Of a stretch of DNA of 64,000 nt, positions 44,775 to 54,073 are shown piece by piece. This stretch comes from Achromobacter sp. AONIH1. Its GTDB lineage: Bacteria > Pseudomonadota > Gammaproteobacteria > Burkholderiales > Burkholderiaceae_B. The notes beneath the pieces are model-generated. The model was not told where the DNA came from, ran no database searches, and saw nothing but the letters and a program-made list of their open reading frames with translations. The translations under genes were made by a program, and so were the position numbers. Each line of letters begins with the position of its first letter. Within the stretch, counting starts at the first letter, position 1. The stretch covers positions 5,332,001 to 5,396,000 of the forward strand of contig NZ_CP026124.1 in the NCBI RefSeq assembly GCF_002902905.1, read 5' to 3'.

Positions 44775-45524
44775 ATGAAACACGCCCGCATCGTCCTGGA
44801 CGGAATCGTCCACGCCGCCACCGAAGCCGGCCCCGGCCTGGTGCGCCTGCCGGACGGCCGCGTCCTGGCCGAGGACCAGGTCCAGTGGCTGCCGCCCATC
44901 GAGCCGCGCACCACCTTCACCCTGGCCATCAACTACGCCGACCATGCCAAGGAACTGGCCTTCAAAGCCCCCGCCGAACCGCTGGGCTTCCTGAAGGCCG
45001 CCAACACCTTCGTCGGCCACCGCGCCCGCACTTTCCGTCCAGCCGACGTGGCGTTCATGCATTACGAGTGCGAGCTGGCCGTGGTTATCGGCAAGACCGC
45101 CCGCAATGTGCGCCGAGATCAGGCCTACGACCATGTGGCCGGCTACACCGTGGCCAACGACTACGCACTGCGCGACTACCTGGAGAACTGGTACCGCCCC
45201 AACCTGCGCGTCAAGAGTCGCGACACCTGCACGCCGCTGGGCCCCTGGCTGGTGGACCGCGACGACATCCCGGACCCCATGAACCTGACGCTGTCCACCC
45301 ACGTCAACGGCGTGCGCACCCAGCTCGGCAACACGCGCGACATGGTGTTCGACGTGCCCGCGCTGATCGAGTACTTCAGCAGCTTCATGACGCTCTCGCC
45401 CGGCGATCTGATCCTGACCGGCACGCCCGACGGCATCGTCAACGTGAAGCCCGGCGACGAGGTCGTGACCGAAATCGAAGGGGTGGGAAGACTGGTCAAC
45501 ACCCTGGTCCCCCTGCCCGCCTGA
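44775..45524 (+). CDS. HpaG C-half-like 2-hydroxyhepta-2,4-diene-1,7-dioate isomerase/decarboxylase subunit
   Basis: A 249-residue FAH-superfamily enzyme. TFTLAINYADHAKELAFKAPAEPLGFLKA, FMHYECELAVVIGKTARNV, the HVAGYTVANDYALRDY segment, YRPNLRVKSRDTCTPLGPW and FMTLSPGDLILTGTPDGI match the second half of E. coli HpaG, with the metal-binding glutamates in HYECELAVV. Together with the FAH half in the preceding gene it forms the complete opet decarboxylase/HHDD isomerase function. 23-base gap after the fusion gene; same operon. Confidence 0.93.
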   Translation: MKHARIVLDGIVHAATEAGPGLVRLPDGRVLAEDQVQWLPPIEPRTTFTLAINYADHAKELAFKAPAEPLGFLKAANTFVGHRARTFRPADVAFMHYECELAVVIGKTARNVRRDQAYDHVAGYTVANDYALRDYLENWYRPNLRVKSRDTCTPLGPWLVDRDDIPDPMNLTLSTHVNGVRTQLGNTRDMVFDVPALIEYFSSFMTLSPGDLILTGTPDGIVNVKPGDEVVTEIEGVGRLVNTLVPLPA

Positions 45525-45549
45525 CATCCCCCACTCCTGGAACCTCTCC

Positions 45550-46353
45550 ATGCTGGACACCGCCACCGTGCGCGCCCTCGCGGCGCGCCTGCACGAAGCC
45601 GAACGCACCCGGACGCAGATCCGCCAGATCTCGCTCGACCATCCCGACATCGGCATCCCCGACGCCTACGCCATCCAGAAGGCCTGGATGGAAATCAAGC
45701 TGGCCGAGGGGCGCGTCAAGCGCGGCCACAAGATCGGCCTGACCTCGCGCGCCATGCAGCAGGCCTCGCAGATCGACGAACCCGATTTCGGCATGCTGCT
45801 GGACGACATGTTCTTCCAGGACGGCGCCGAGATTCCCGCCGGCCGCTTCATCCTGCCGCGCCTGGAGGTCGAGCTGGCCTTCGTGCTGGGCAAGCGCCTG
45901 CAAGGCCCGAACGTCACGCTGTTCCAGGTCTACGACGCGGTGGACTACGTGATCCCTGCGCTGGAGATCATCGACGCGCGCTCGCACGGCATCGATCCCG
46001 ACAGCAAGCGGCCGCGCAAGGTCTTCGACACCATCGCCGACAATGCCGCCAACGCCGGCGTGGTGCTGGGCGGGCGACCAGTGAAAATCGGCGAGCTGGA
46101 CCTGCGCTGGATCGGCGCCATCCTGTCGCGCAACGCCGTCATCGAGGAGACCGGCGTGGCCGCCGGCGTCTTGAATCATCCGGCCAATGGCGTAGTATGG
46201 CTGGCGAACAAGCTGGCCGCCCATGACGTGGCGCTGGAAGCGGGCGAGATCATCCTGTCGGGTTCCTTCACCCGGCCGGTCGCGGCCCGCGCCGGCGACA
46301 CCTTCAACGTCGACTACGGCGTGCTCGGCTCCGTCAACTGCCAATTCATCTGA
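45550..46353 (+). CDS. hpaH: 2-oxo-hept-4-ene-1,7-dioate hydratase
   Basis: A 267-residue divalent-metal hydratase of the MhpD/FAH-like family adding water to 2-oxo-hept-4-ene-1,7-dioate. [56 protein letters not shown] with the metal glutamates, [11 protein letters not shown], and [22 protein letters not shown] are standard HpaH blocks. 25 bases after the preceding gene. Confidence 0.95.
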   Translation: MLDTATVRALAARLHEAERTRTQIRQISLDHPDIGIPDAYAIQKAWMEIKLAEGRVKRGHKIGLTSRAMQQASQIDEPDFGMLLDDMFFQDGAEIPAGRFILPRLEVELAFVLGKRLQGPNVTLFQVYDAVDYVIPALEIIDARSHGIDPDSKRPRKVFDTIADNAANAGVVLGGRPVKIGELDLRWIGAILSRNAVIEETGVAAGVLNHPANGVVWLANKLAAHDVALEAGEIILSGSFTRPVAARAGDTFNVDYGVLGSVNCQFI

Positions 46354-46364
46354 GCCCGTCGTAC

Positions 46365-47165
46365 ATGGACATCCTGACCAATCCCTTCAAGCAGGCGCTG
46401 CGCGCCGGCAAGCCCCAGATCGGCCTGTGGGCCGGCCTGGCAAGCGCCTATACGTCCGAGATCTGCGCCGGCGCCGGCTTCGACTGGCTGCTGATCGACG
46501 GCGAGCACGCCCCCAACACGCTGCAGACCACGCTGGCGCAACTGCAGTCGGTGGCCGCCTATCCGGTCGCGCCGGTGGTGCGCCCGGCCTGGAACGACCC
46601 CGTGCAGATCAAGCAGATCCTGGACACCGGCGCGCAGACGCTGCTGGTGCCCATGGTGCAGTCGGCCGAGGAAGCCGCCGCCGCCGTCGCCGCGGTGCGC
46701 TATCCGCCCGCCGGCATCCGCGGCGTGGGCAGCGCGCTGGCCCGCTCCTCGCGCTGGAACCGCATCCCCAACTACCTGACGCGCGCCAACGATCAAATGT
46801 GCGTGCTGGTGCAGATCGAAACCCCGCGCGCCGTCGACGCGCTGGATGACATCCTGGCGGTGGACGGCGTGGATGGCGCCTTCATCGGCCCCGCCGACCT
46901 GTCCGCCAACATGGGCTACCTGGGCCAGCCCGACCATCCCAAGGTCACGCAGGCCATCGACGAGGCCATCCGCCGCATCGTGCAGAGCGGCAAGGCCGCC
47001 GGCATCCTGCACAGCAATGTCGAGCGGGCCAGGCACTACCTGTCGCTGGGCGCCAGCTTCGTGGCGGTGGGCGTGGACGCGGTGCTGCTGGCGCGCGCCG
47101 CCGAACGGCTGGCCGGCGAGTTCAAGAACGTCGCGGCGCCAGCGCCCGCCAAGGGACCGTACTAG
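46365..47165 (+). CDS. hpaI: 4-hydroxy-2-oxoheptanedioate aldolase
   Basis: A 266-residue metal-dependent class II aldolase splitting 4-hydroxy-2-oxoheptanedioate into pyruvate and succinic semialdehyde, the last step of the pathway. [79 protein letters not shown] and [16 protein letters not shown] are HpaI motifs; it differs from the GarL-like paralogue at 19908, which has GPSDLAAALGHLG. 11 bases after hpaH; a strong terminator follows. Confidence 0.95.
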   Translation: MDILTNPFKQALRAGKPQIGLWAGLASAYTSEICAGAGFDWLLIDGEHAPNTLQTTLAQLQSVAAYPVAPVVRPAWNDPVQIKQILDTGAQTLLVPMVQSAEEAAAAVAAVRYPPAGIRGVGSALARSSRWNRIPNYLTRANDQMCVLVQIETPRAVDALDDILAVDGVDGAFIGPADLSANMGYLGQPDHPKVTQAIDEAIRRIVQSGKAAGILHSNVERARHYLSLGASFVAVGVDAVLLARAAERLAGEFKNVAAPAPAKGPY

Positions 47166-47186
47166 CGCCATCGTCTGCGGACCGCC

Positions 47187-47223
47187 CATGAAAAACGCGC
47201 ACCCACGGTGCGCGTTTTTCATG
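47187..47223. terminator. Bidirectional terminator after hpaI
   Basis: A 17-bp perfect stem, CATGAAAAACGCGCACC and GGTGCGCGTTTTTCATG, with a 3-base loop. A and T tracts within the stem allow termination of both hpaI (plus) and the convergent SDR gene (minus). Confidence 0.92.
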
Positions 47224-47240
47224 CCAGGGCCGACACGGGC

Positions 47241-47960
47241 TCAGGTGCGTCCGCCCAGGCTGCCGCCCCCATCCACGCCCAGCACCTGGCCGGTGATGAA
47301 GCCGGCGTCGTCGGACAGCAGGAAGGCGATGGCGGCCGCCACTTCGGCCGGCGCGCCCAGGCGCTTCATCGGCACGGAGGCCAATGCGCGCTTCTCGGCG
47401 TCGCTGCCGGCGGGACGAGTGGCGCGGAACATCTCGGTCTCGATCGGGCCCGGCGCCACCGCGTTGACGGTGATGCCGTACTCGGCCAGTTCCAGCGCCC
47501 AGGTGCGGGTACAGCCGACCAGCGCGCTCTTGGCCGCCGAATAGGCGGTGCGCTCCAGGCCGCCGTGGATGGCGCGGCTGCACACGTTGACGATACGGCC
47601 CGCGCGGCGCACCTTCATCGATTCGACGAAGGCCTGCGTCACCTGCACCGCGACGCGCACGTTCAGGTCCAGCACGCTGTACAGCGAGGCCAGGTCGATC
47701 TCGCCCAACGGCTGCGGCGTCACCAGGCCAACGTTGTTGACCACCGCGTCCACGGGGAATTTGTCGCGGATCTCGCGCAGCACTTCCTCGGTGCGGCCGG
47801 CGTCGGACAGATCACAGGCATACAGGTAGCCGGGGAAATCCACGTCGGTGGTGTTGCGCGCGATACCGACCACGTGGCAGCCCAGATCGGACAGCCGCTG
47901 GGTCAGCGCCCAGCCTATGCCCTTGGTGGCTCCCGTGATGAGCACGCATTTGTCCTTCAT
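47241..47960 (-). CDS. SDR family oxidoreductase (FabG-like)
   Basis: A 239-residue NAD(P)-dependent short-chain dehydrogenase. Cofactor loop TGATKGIGWAL, NNVG in VVNNVGLVTPQ (usually NNAG), catalytic serine in VNVCSRAIHG and YSAAKSAL with the Tyr-x-x-x-Lys pair, and PGPIETEMF. The substrate is unknown. Start at ATG 47960 with GAGG upstream, in agreement with the Rossmann start; the 21 codons upstream in frame are not family-like. It converges with hpaI and follows alr on the same strand. Confidence 0.88.
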   Translation of the reverse strand: MKDKCVLITGATKGIGWALTQRLSDLGCHVVGIARNTTDVDFPGYLYACDLSDAGRTEEVLREIRDKFPVDAVVNNVGLVTPQPLGEIDLASLYSVLDLNVRVAVQVTQAFVESMKVRRAGRIVNVCSRAIHGGLERTAYSAAKSALVGCTRTWALELAEYGITVNAVAPGPIETEMFRATRPAGSDAEKRALASVPMKRLGAPAEVAAAIAFLLSDDAGFITGQVLGVDGGGSLGGRT

Positions 47961-47992
47961 GGATCGAAACCTCGCAGTCTGTTTTCTGGGGT

Positions 47993-48021
47993 GAAAACGG
48001 GCGCATGAGCGCCCGGTTTTC
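47993..48021 (-). terminator. Possible terminator between alr and the SDR gene
   Basis: GAAAACGGGCGC and GCGCCCGGTTTTC pair around ATGA with one bulged base. On the minus strand the stem is followed by GTTTTC, a short U-rich end, about 170 bases past the alr stop. Confidence 0.4.
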
Positions 48022-48190
48022 AATTTACAAATTCAAGTAGACACCATCCGGGGCCGGCTGTCTTGTAAATTGCGTAGCAATTCTTGCCCGGCGTACACCC
48101 CGCGCCAAAGCGGAGCCCGCGCCCGCCACGGGGCGCCTCGCGCCAGCGCGCGCGGAACGAAAAACGGACCGACTCCGGGCCGTGGCCGCT

Positions 48191-49318
48191 TCAGGGTTCG
48201 CGGATGACCGGCACGCGCGGCGCCACCGCGCACAGCAACTCGTAGCCGATGGTGCCGGCGGCCTGCGCCACCTCGTCCACCGACGGGCCGTCCTCGCCCC
48301 AGAGCGAGACCGGCGAGCCCACGCCGGCGGCGGGCACCGGGTCCAGATCGACCATCAGCATGTCCATGGACACCCGCCCAACCAGCTGGGTGCGCACGCC
48401 TGCCACCATGACGGGCGTGCCGGTGGAGGCGTGCCGGGGATAGCCGTCGGCGTAACCGCAGGCCACGACGCCGATGCGCATGGCGCGCTCGGCGCGGAAA
48501 ATGGCGCCGTAGCCGACCGAATCGCCGGCCTTGAGTTCCTGTACCGCGATGATCTCGGAACGCAGCGACTGGGCAGGCCGCAGGCCGAAGGAGGCCGCGT
48601 CCGCGTCGGCGAAGGGCGAGGCGCCGTACAGGCAGACGCCCGGCCGCACCCAGTGCGCCTGGGTCTCGGAACCGACGGCGATTTCCGCGAAGCGCAGCGT
48701 GGCGGCGGAATTGCAGACGCTGACCGCGCCCGGGAATCTGTGCGTCACCGAATTGAACAGGCCCAGCTGCTCGTTGACGCCCTGCGGACCATCGGCGCAG
48801 GCGAAATGGGTCATCTTGCCGACCGAGCCCAGCACGCCCTGCTGCTGCAGAAGCTGGGCGCGCTCGAAGGCCGCCGGATAGGCCGCCGGGCTGAAACCCA
48901 GCCGGTTCATGCCGCTGTTCAGCTTGAGCATGATGTCCACCTTGCGCGACAGGCGCGCCCGCGCCAGCATGTCGAGCTGCTCGCGGTGATGCACGCTGGT
49001 GCTCAGGTGATAGCGGTCGACGATGTCCAGGTCGGCGGGTTCGAAGAAACCCTCCAGCAGCAGGATCGGACCGCCCCAGCCGGCCTCGCGGCAGCGCACC
49101 GCCTCGTCCAGGTCCAGCATCGCCAGCCCCTGCGCCGAGGAGAACCCCGCCACCGCCTGTTCGATGCCGTGGCCGTAGGCATTGGCCTTGATGACGGCCC
49201 AGATGGACGGCGGCAGGCCCTGGGCCGCCGCGGCGGTCTGATCCAGGTGGCGGCGCACCGTGGCCAGGTTGTGGGTAAGCGCGGAAACGGAAATGGTGGC
49301 GGATATGGGACGCGGCAT
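48191..49318 (-). CDS. alr: Alanine racemase
   Basis: A 375-residue PLP enzyme making D-alanine for peptidoglycan. The PLP lysine lies in [13 protein letters not shown] near residue 44, the second catalytic tyrosine in [13 protein letters not shown], and [25 protein letters not shown] and [13 protein letters not shown] are present. It is monocistronic or loosely linked to the SDR gene. In several Burkholderiales alr lies beside radA; here 9 kb containing the hpa cluster lies between them. Confidence 0.95.
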   Translation of the reverse strand: MPRPISATISVSALTHNLATVRRHLDQTAAAAQGLPPSIWAVIKANAYGHGIEQAVAGFSSAQGLAMLDLDEAVRCREAGWGGPILLLEGFFEPADLDIVDRYHLSTSVHHREQLDMLARARLSRKVDIMLKLNSGMNRLGFSPAAYPAAFERAQLLQQQGVLGSVGKMTHFACADGPQGVNEQLGLFNSVTHRFPGAVSVCNSAATLRFAEIAVGSETQAHWVRPGVCLYGASPFADADAASFGLRPAQSLRSEIIAVQELKAGDSVGYGAIFRAERAMRIGVVACGYADGYPRHASTGTPVMVAGVRTQLVGRVSMDMLMVDLDPVPAAGVGSPVSLWGEDGPSVDEVAQAAGTIGYELLCAVAPRVPVIREP

Positions 49319-49350
49319 GATGGCGAAATCCTGAGCAGAGGGGAGTATAT

Positions 49351-49438
49351 CCCCCCCCGAGGCGCCTGCGGCGCTTCCCCCCAGGGGGCGCTGCGCGCGG
49401 ACCGGCGGAGCCGGATCCGCGGCAGCCCCGATCGGGCC
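49351..49438 (+). repeat. Dispersed GC-rich repeat, copy 3
   Basis: CCCCCCCCGAGGCGCCTGCG then GCGCTTCCCCCCAGGGGGCG, GGACCGGCGGAGCCGG and ATCCGCGGCAGCCCCG: the same order of blocks as at 13924 and 36547. It lies in the gap upstream of alr. The rest of the 49319-49656 gap must hold the hpnC and alr promoters; no other gene was seen. Confidence 0.72.
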
Positions 49439-49656
49439 GGCGGCTGGCGAAGACCCGCCCCCTTGCGCCTCCTTCCGTCAGCGCCCAGGCATATGCCGGC
49501 GCACCTTGGCGAGATGTAGCCGATCGTCCCCACCGGCGAATGCGCAAGGGATTACTACAATGAGGGCCAGGACATGAGGTCCGGCATATATTTGGCTGGA
49601 CACAACCCCGGCACGGCCCCCGACGGGCCGGCGCCGCCAGACCGCAACACAGGACC

Positions 49657-50487
49657 ATGCCCATCGATCACTACGAGAACTTCCCCGTCGCCTCGCTGCT
49701 GCTGCCGCGCAGGCTGCGCGGCGCCGTGACCGATATATACCGGTTCGCCCGCGCCGCGGACGACATCGCCGACGAAGGACCCGCCAGCGACGCCGAACGG
49801 CAACAGCAGCTGGCGGCCTTTCGCGCCGAGCTGCACCGCATCGGCGCCGAGCCGGGCGCCACGCCCGCCCCCGGCGATCCGGCGCTGGCGCGGATATTCG
49901 GGCCGCTGGCGGCCACCATCGCGCGCCACCAGCTGCCGATCACGCCGTTCTACGACCTGCTGTCAGCCTTCGAGCAGGACATCGCCGTCGCGCGCTACCA
50001 GGACTACGCCTCGCTGCTGGACTACTGCGCGCGCTCGGCCAATCCGGTCGGCCGGCTGATGCTGCATCTGTTCCACGCCGCCAGCCCGCAGAACCTGGAA
50101 CAATCCGACGCCATCTGCACCGGCCTGCAGCTGGTCAATTTCTGGCAGGACGTGCGCCTCGACTGGCACAAGCACCGCGTCTACCTGCCCCAGGAAGACC
50201 TGCGCCGGCATGGCGTCTCCGAGGAAGACCTGGCCGCCGCCCGGCTGACGCCCGCCTGGCGCGAACTGATGGCCTTCCAGGTGGAGCGCACGCGCGCGCT
50301 GCTACACTTCGGCGCTCCGCTGGCGCGCCGGCTGCCGGGCCGCATCGGCCTGGAGCTGCGCATGGTGGTGCAGGGCGGGCTGCGCGTGCTCGAACGCATC
50401 GAGGCCGGCGGCTACGATGTATTCATGAACCGCCCCGAACTGGGCGCCAAGGACTGGGCCATCATGCTGTGGCGCTCCATCAAGTAA
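49657..50487 (+). CDS. hpnC: Squalene synthesis protein HpnC (hydroxysqualene synthase type)
   Basis: A 276-residue squalene/phytoene synthase fold enzyme. IYRFARAADDIADEG carries the first aspartate-rich prenyl-diphosphate motif (DDIAD) and LVNFWQDVRLDWHKHRVYLP the second. HpnC acts after HpnD, converting presqualene diphosphate to hydroxysqualene. HFPVAS-like start (YENFPVASLLLPRRLR) is typical of HpnC. 31 bases upstream of hpnD; part of the hpnCDE squalene operon. Confidence 0.93.
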   Translation: MPIDHYENFPVASLLLPRRLRGAVTDIYRFARAADDIADEGPASDAERQQQLAAFRAELHRIGAEPGATPAPGDPALARIFGPLAATIARHQLPITPFYDLLSAFEQDIAVARYQDYASLLDYCARSANPVGRLMLHLFHAASPQNLEQSDAICTGLQLVNFWQDVRLDWHKHRVYLPQEDLRRHGVSEEDLAAARLTPAWRELMAFQVERTRALLHFGAPLARRLPGRIGLELRMVVQGGLRVLERIEAGGYDVFMNRPELGAKDWAIMLWRSIK

Positions 50488-50518
50488 GCAACAAGACAAG
50501 CAACAGGCCCCGCCGAAT

Positions 50519-51382
50519 ATGACCCCTGACGAATACTGCCAGGACAAGGCCGCCAAGAGCGGCTCCAGCTTCTACTACTCGTTCCTGTTCCTGCCGCCCG
50601 AGCGCCGCCGCGCGATCACCGCGCTGTACGCTTTCTGCCGCGAGGTCGACGACGTGGTCGACGAGTGCACCGACCCCTCGCTGGCCCGCGTCAAGCTGGC
50701 CTGGTGGCGCACCCAGATCGACCAGATGTTCGAAGGCAAGCCCGAGCACCCGGTGACGCTCGCGCTGCGGCCGCACCTGCAGAGCTGTTCGATCACGCGC
50801 GAGCGGCTGCTGGCGGTGGTCGACGGCATGGAAATGGACCTGGACCAGACCCGCTACCTGGACTGGCCGGGCCTGCGCAAATACTGCTGGCACGCCGCCG
50901 GCGTGGTGGGCGAGCTGTCGGCCGGCGTGTTCGGCTACAGCGACCCGCGGACCCTGGTCTACGCCGAGAAGCTGGGCCTGGCGTTCCAGATGACCAACAT
51001 CATCCGCGACGTGGGCGACGACGCCCGCCGCGGCCGCATCTACATCCCGGTCAACGACATGCAGCAGTTCGAGGTCAAGGCCTCGGACATCCTCAATGGC
51101 GAATACTCCGAGCGCTTCTCGGCGCTGATGAAGTTCCAGGCCGACCGCGCCCGCGAGCTGTACCGCGAGGCCATGCGCAGCCTGCCCGAGGCCGACCGGC
51201 GCGCGCAGCGGCCGGGCCTGATGATGGCGGCCATCTATCACGCGCTGCTCGACGAGATCGAGCGCGACAACTGGCAGGTGCTGCACCAGCGCATTTCGCT
51301 GACGCCCCTGCGCAAGCTCTGGCTAGCCTGGAAAACCTGGGTGGGCGGCGGCCGCGGGCTGGTCCGCCGGCTGGCGCGGTGA
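50519..51382 (+). CDS. hpnD: Presqualene diphosphate synthase HpnD
   Basis: A 287-residue paralogue of HpnC that joins two farnesyl diphosphates to presqualene diphosphate. MTPDEYCQDKAAKSGSSFYYSF at the N-terminus and LYAFCREVDDVVDECTDP (first Asp motif), QMTNIIRDVGDDARRGRIYIP (second Asp motif) and RPGLMMAAIYHALLDEIE are diagnostic. Its stop overlaps the hpnE start (GTGA). Confidence 0.95.
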   Translation: MTPDEYCQDKAAKSGSSFYYSFLFLPPERRRAITALYAFCREVDDVVDECTDPSLARVKLAWWRTQIDQMFEGKPEHPVTLALRPHLQSCSITRERLLAVVDGMEMDLDQTRYLDWPGLRKYCWHAAGVVGELSAGVFGYSDPRTLVYAEKLGLAFQMTNIIRDVGDDARRGRIYIPVNDMQQFEVKASDILNGEYSERFSALMKFQADRARELYREAMRSLPEADRRAQRPGLMMAAIYHALLDEIERDNWQVLHQRISLTPLRKLWLAWKTWVGGGRGLVRRLAR

Positions 51383-52701
51383 AGGCCGCGGTCATCGGCG
51401 CGGGCTGGGCCGGCCTGGCCGCCGCCGTGGCGCTGCGCGAGGCCGGCGCCAAGGTCACTGTCTTCGAAGCAGGCCACACGCCCGGCGGACGCGCGCGGCG
51501 CGTCTTCCACGGCGAATTCGACACGCCGCTGGACAACGGCCAGCACCTGCTGTCCGGCGCCTACCGCCACACGCTGGCGCTGATGCGGCGCGTCGGCCGC
51601 AACCCCGACGCCCTGCTGATGCGCCGCCCGCTGCGGCTGGCCAGCCTGGACGGCCGCTTCCGCCTGTCGGCTCCGCGCCTGCCGGCGCCCTTGCACCTGG
51701 CCGTGGCCGTGCTGGGCGCGCGCGGCCTGTCCTGGTCCGACCGCCTGGGCATGCTGCGCCTGATGCGCGGACTCAAGGCCATGTCCTGGGCGCCGCCGCG
51801 CGAATGGACCGTGCTGCAGCTGCTGCGCCACTACGCGCAATCCGACACCCTGATCCGCCAGCTATGGGATCCGCTCTGCCTGGCCGCGCTGAACACGCCC
51901 ACCGCCCAGGCCAGCGCCGGGCTCTATGCGCGCGTGCTGCGCGACAGCCTGGGCGGCAGGCGCGAAGCCAGCGACCTGCTGCTGCCCTGCACCGACCTGT
52001 CGGCGTTGTGGCCGGACGCCGCCGCGCGGCACCTGACCATGCGCTACGGCAACACGGTGCGCCAGCTGCAGCCCTCGCAAGACGGCGTGGTCGTCAACCA
52101 GGAGCGCTTCGACGCCGCCGTGCTGGCCGTGCCACCCGCCTTCGCCGCGCGCCTGCTGGACGCGCCGCTGCGCGAGGCCGGCGCCGGCGGCCTGCTGGAC
52201 GCGCTCAAGTCCTTCGACTACCTGCCGATCGCCACGCTGAATCTCCGGCTGGCCGGCCCCTGGCGCCTGCCCGAACCCATGATGATGCTGCGCGAGGATC
52301 CCGCGCGCGGCCATCTGGGCCAATGGCTGTTCGACCGCGCGCGCCTGGTCGGTGACGACAAGACAGGCGAGCTGGCCGTCGTGGCCAGCGCCGCCGTCGG
52401 CGTGGCCGAGCGCAACCGCCAGCCGGTGATCGAGGCCCTGATCGACCAGGTGGCCGAGCAGGCGGCCCGCCACCCCGCGCGGCTGCCGCCGCTGCCCGAG
52501 ATCCGGGCGGCCGAACTGTTCATCGAAAAACGCGCCACCTTCGCCGCCGTGCCGGGCCTGACCCGGCCGCTGAACACCACGCCCTGGCGCGCGCTGGCGC
52601 TGGCCGGCGACTGGACCGACACCGGCTATCCCGGCGTGCTGGAAGGCGCGGTGATGAGCGGGCTGGCCGCCGCCAGGACGCTCAACCCGCGCGCCACCTG
52701 A
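51379..52701 (+). CDS. hpnE: Hydroxysqualene dehydroxylase HpnE
   Basis: A 440-residue flavin-dependent amine-oxidase-fold enzyme that reduces hydroxysqualene to squalene. N-terminal FAD-binding motif VIGAGWAGLAAAVALREAGAKVTVFEA, then GGRARRV, LDNGQHLLSGAY, and the C-terminal LALAGDWTDTGYPGVLEGAVMSGLAAA. The start is GTG at 51379, overlapping hpnD by four bases. No squalene-hopene cyclase gene follows in the window, so the end use of squalene is unknown here. Confidence 0.94.
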   Translation: MKAAVIGAGWAGLAAAVALREAGAKVTVFEAGHTPGGRARRVFHGEFDTPLDNGQHLLSGAYRHTLALMRRVGRNPDALLMRRPLRLASLDGRFRLSAPRLPAPLHLAVAVLGARGLSWSDRLGMLRLMRGLKAMSWAPPREWTVLQLLRHYAQSDTLIRQLWDPLCLAALNTPTAQASAGLYARVLRDSLGGRREASDLLLPCTDLSALWPDAAARHLTMRYGNTVRQLQPSQDGVVVNQERFDAAVLAVPPAFAARLLDAPLREAGAGGLLDALKSFDYLPIATLNLRLAGPWRLPEPMMMLREDPARGHLGQWLFDRARLVGDDKTGELAVVASAAVGVAERNRQPVIEALIDQVAEQAARHPARLPPLPEIRAAELFIEKRATFAAVPGLTRPLNTTPWRALALAGDWTDTGYPGVLEGAVMSGLAAARTLNPRAT

Positions 52702-52797
52702 GGCGCGCGGGTTGATTGCGCATCGGTGGCTTGCATGCCGCCGGATCCGGCGACGGTCCGCTCCGAAGGCGAGCGCGAAACGCCTGCGCCGACGAAT

Positions 52798-53190
52798 TCA
52801 GCGGAACAACGCCGCCGTCGCCAGCCCTGCCCCCGTCAGCAGCAGCGAACCTGCCAGGCTGATGCCGGCATAGCCCAGCGCGCTGCCATAGGCGCCGCGT
52901 TCCAGCATGGCCACGGTCTCGGCGGAAAAGGTCGAGAACGTGGTCAGGCCACCCAGAAAGCCGGTGATGGCGCCCAAACGCACCCAGGCCGGCCATTCCG
53001 GATGCGCCGTCACCAGCGCGAGCAGCAGGCCGATCAGATACCCGCCGACGAGGTTCACGGCCAGCGTGCCCCAGGGCCAGGACTCGATGTTCAGCCATAG
53101 TCCGGCCAGCCAGCGGGCCCACGCGCCCAGCGCGGCGCCCAGGCCGACGGCCAGGAAGTTCAGGGGAATCAGGGTCTGGTATGCGGACAT
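52798..53190 (-). CDS. crcB: Fluoride ion channel Fluc/CrcB
   Basis: 130 residues and four membrane helices, a dual-topology dimer that exports fluoride. GAALGAWARW, WPWGTLAVNLVGGYLIG (the conserved asparagine) and GFLGGLTTFSTFSAE (the phenylalanine box and sodium site) are all present. The start is ATG 53190 from family alignment; the open frame upstream adds 34 non-homologous residues. I did not find the conserved fluoride riboswitch core upstream. Confidence 0.94.
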   Translation of the reverse strand: MSAYQTLIPLNFLAVGLGAALGAWARWLAGLWLNIESWPWGTLAVNLVGGYLIGLLLALVTAHPEWPAWVRLGAITGFLGGLTTFSTFSAETVAMLERGAYGSALGYAGISLAGSLLLTGAGLATAALFR

Positions 53191-53365
53191 GGGATCGAAA
53201 AGCCGCGCGGTTCGGGCTGGATGGATTGCACCGTAGCAGTATGCCGAAAAACTCCGATCCCGCGCCAATCGCCCCGTTCCGGCGCTCGCCATGATTCCGC
53301 CGTCGCCTTCGCGGCACGCCGCGAAACCGGTTGAAATGGCAGCGTGATCTTTCTTCCTTCACTTA

Positions 53366-53384
53366 TAAGATTCATTCTCATTAA
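53366..53384. promoter_or_regulatory. Fur-box-like site before the PepSY operon
   Basis: On the minus strand the site reads TTAATGAGAATGAATCTTA; its AATGAGAATGAAT core matches the Fur consensus AATGATAATCATT at 10 of 13 positions. It is 37 bases upstream of the first gene's ATG in a clearly AT-rich pocket. The crcB start lies 176 bases on the other side. Confidence 0.6.
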
Positions 53385-53420
53385 GTGCTAGAATCCGGCG
53401 CTGCGCTATCCCACGATCAC

Positions 53421-54047
53421 ATGGACAGTCATCTCCCCTCCCGGCGCCGGGCCTACTGGCTCAAGACGCTGCACCAATGGCACTGGATCAGTTCGGCGAT
53501 CTGCCTGCTGGGCATGTTGCTGTTCGCGGTCACGGGGCTGACGCTGAACAACGCTTCCCATATCGAATCGAAGGCCGTGGTCACCACGCGCCATGCCACG
53601 CTGCCGCAAGACGCGCTGGGCCAGCTCGCGCCCGCGCCCGGCCGGAAGAAGGCGCCGCTGCCCGACGCCGTGTCGCGCTGGCTGGACCGCGAACTGGACA
53701 CGTCCACCGCCGGCAAGCCGGCCGAATGGTCCGCCGATGAAATCTACCTGTCGCTGCCGCGCGCCGGCGGCGACGCCTGGCTGTCGATCGACCTGGCCAG
53801 CGGCGACATCGAATACGAACGCACCGACCGGGGCTGGATCTCGTACCTGAACGACCTGCACAAGGGCCGCAATACCGGCCTGGCCTGGAGCTGGTTCCTG
53901 GACGTGTTCGCCGTGGCCTGTCTGGTCTTTTCGCTGACCGGTCTGGTGCTGCTGAAACTGCACGCCGGCAACCGCGCCGCGACCTGGCCCATGGTCGGCC
54001 TGGGGATCGTGATCCCCGTGGTGCTGGCCCTGCTCTTCATCCATTGA
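53421..54047 (+). CDS. PepSY-associated transmembrane electron-transfer protein
   Basis: 208 residues. Three membrane helices: about 24-46 (WHWISSAICLLGMLLFAVTGLTL), 153-175 (LAWSWFLDVFAVACLVFSLTGL) and 185-207. A periplasmic domain lies between the first two. Histidines in LHQWHW, NDLHKGRNTG and LKLHAGN sit at membrane edges as in haem-bearing PepSY reductases such as FoxB and FpvG, which release iron from siderophores. The helix pair and LHKGRNTG are diagnostic of PepSY_TM proteins. First of a five-gene operon; the Fur-like box suggests iron control. Start ATG 53421. Confidence 0.88.
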   Translation: MDSHLPSRRRAYWLKTLHQWHWISSAICLLGMLLFAVTGLTLNNASHIESKAVVTTRHATLPQDALGQLAPAPGRKKAPLPDAVSRWLDRELDTSTAGKPAEWSADEIYLSLPRAGGDAWLSIDLASGDIEYERTDRGWISYLNDLHKGRNTGLAWSWFLDVFAVACLVFSLTGLVLLKLHAGNRAATWPMVGLGIVIPVVLALLFIH

Positions 54048-54073
54048 TTCAACGATCCGCCCTGGAGACATCC

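Noticed and set aside
48080..48180. Possible further copy of the dispersed GC-rich repeat near the alr 3' end
   Set aside because: GC-rich and hairpin-forming, but the characteristic block order is not present.
53191..53365. Fluoride riboswitch upstream of crcB
   Set aside because: The region was read on the minus strand and the conserved riboswitch core was not seen.
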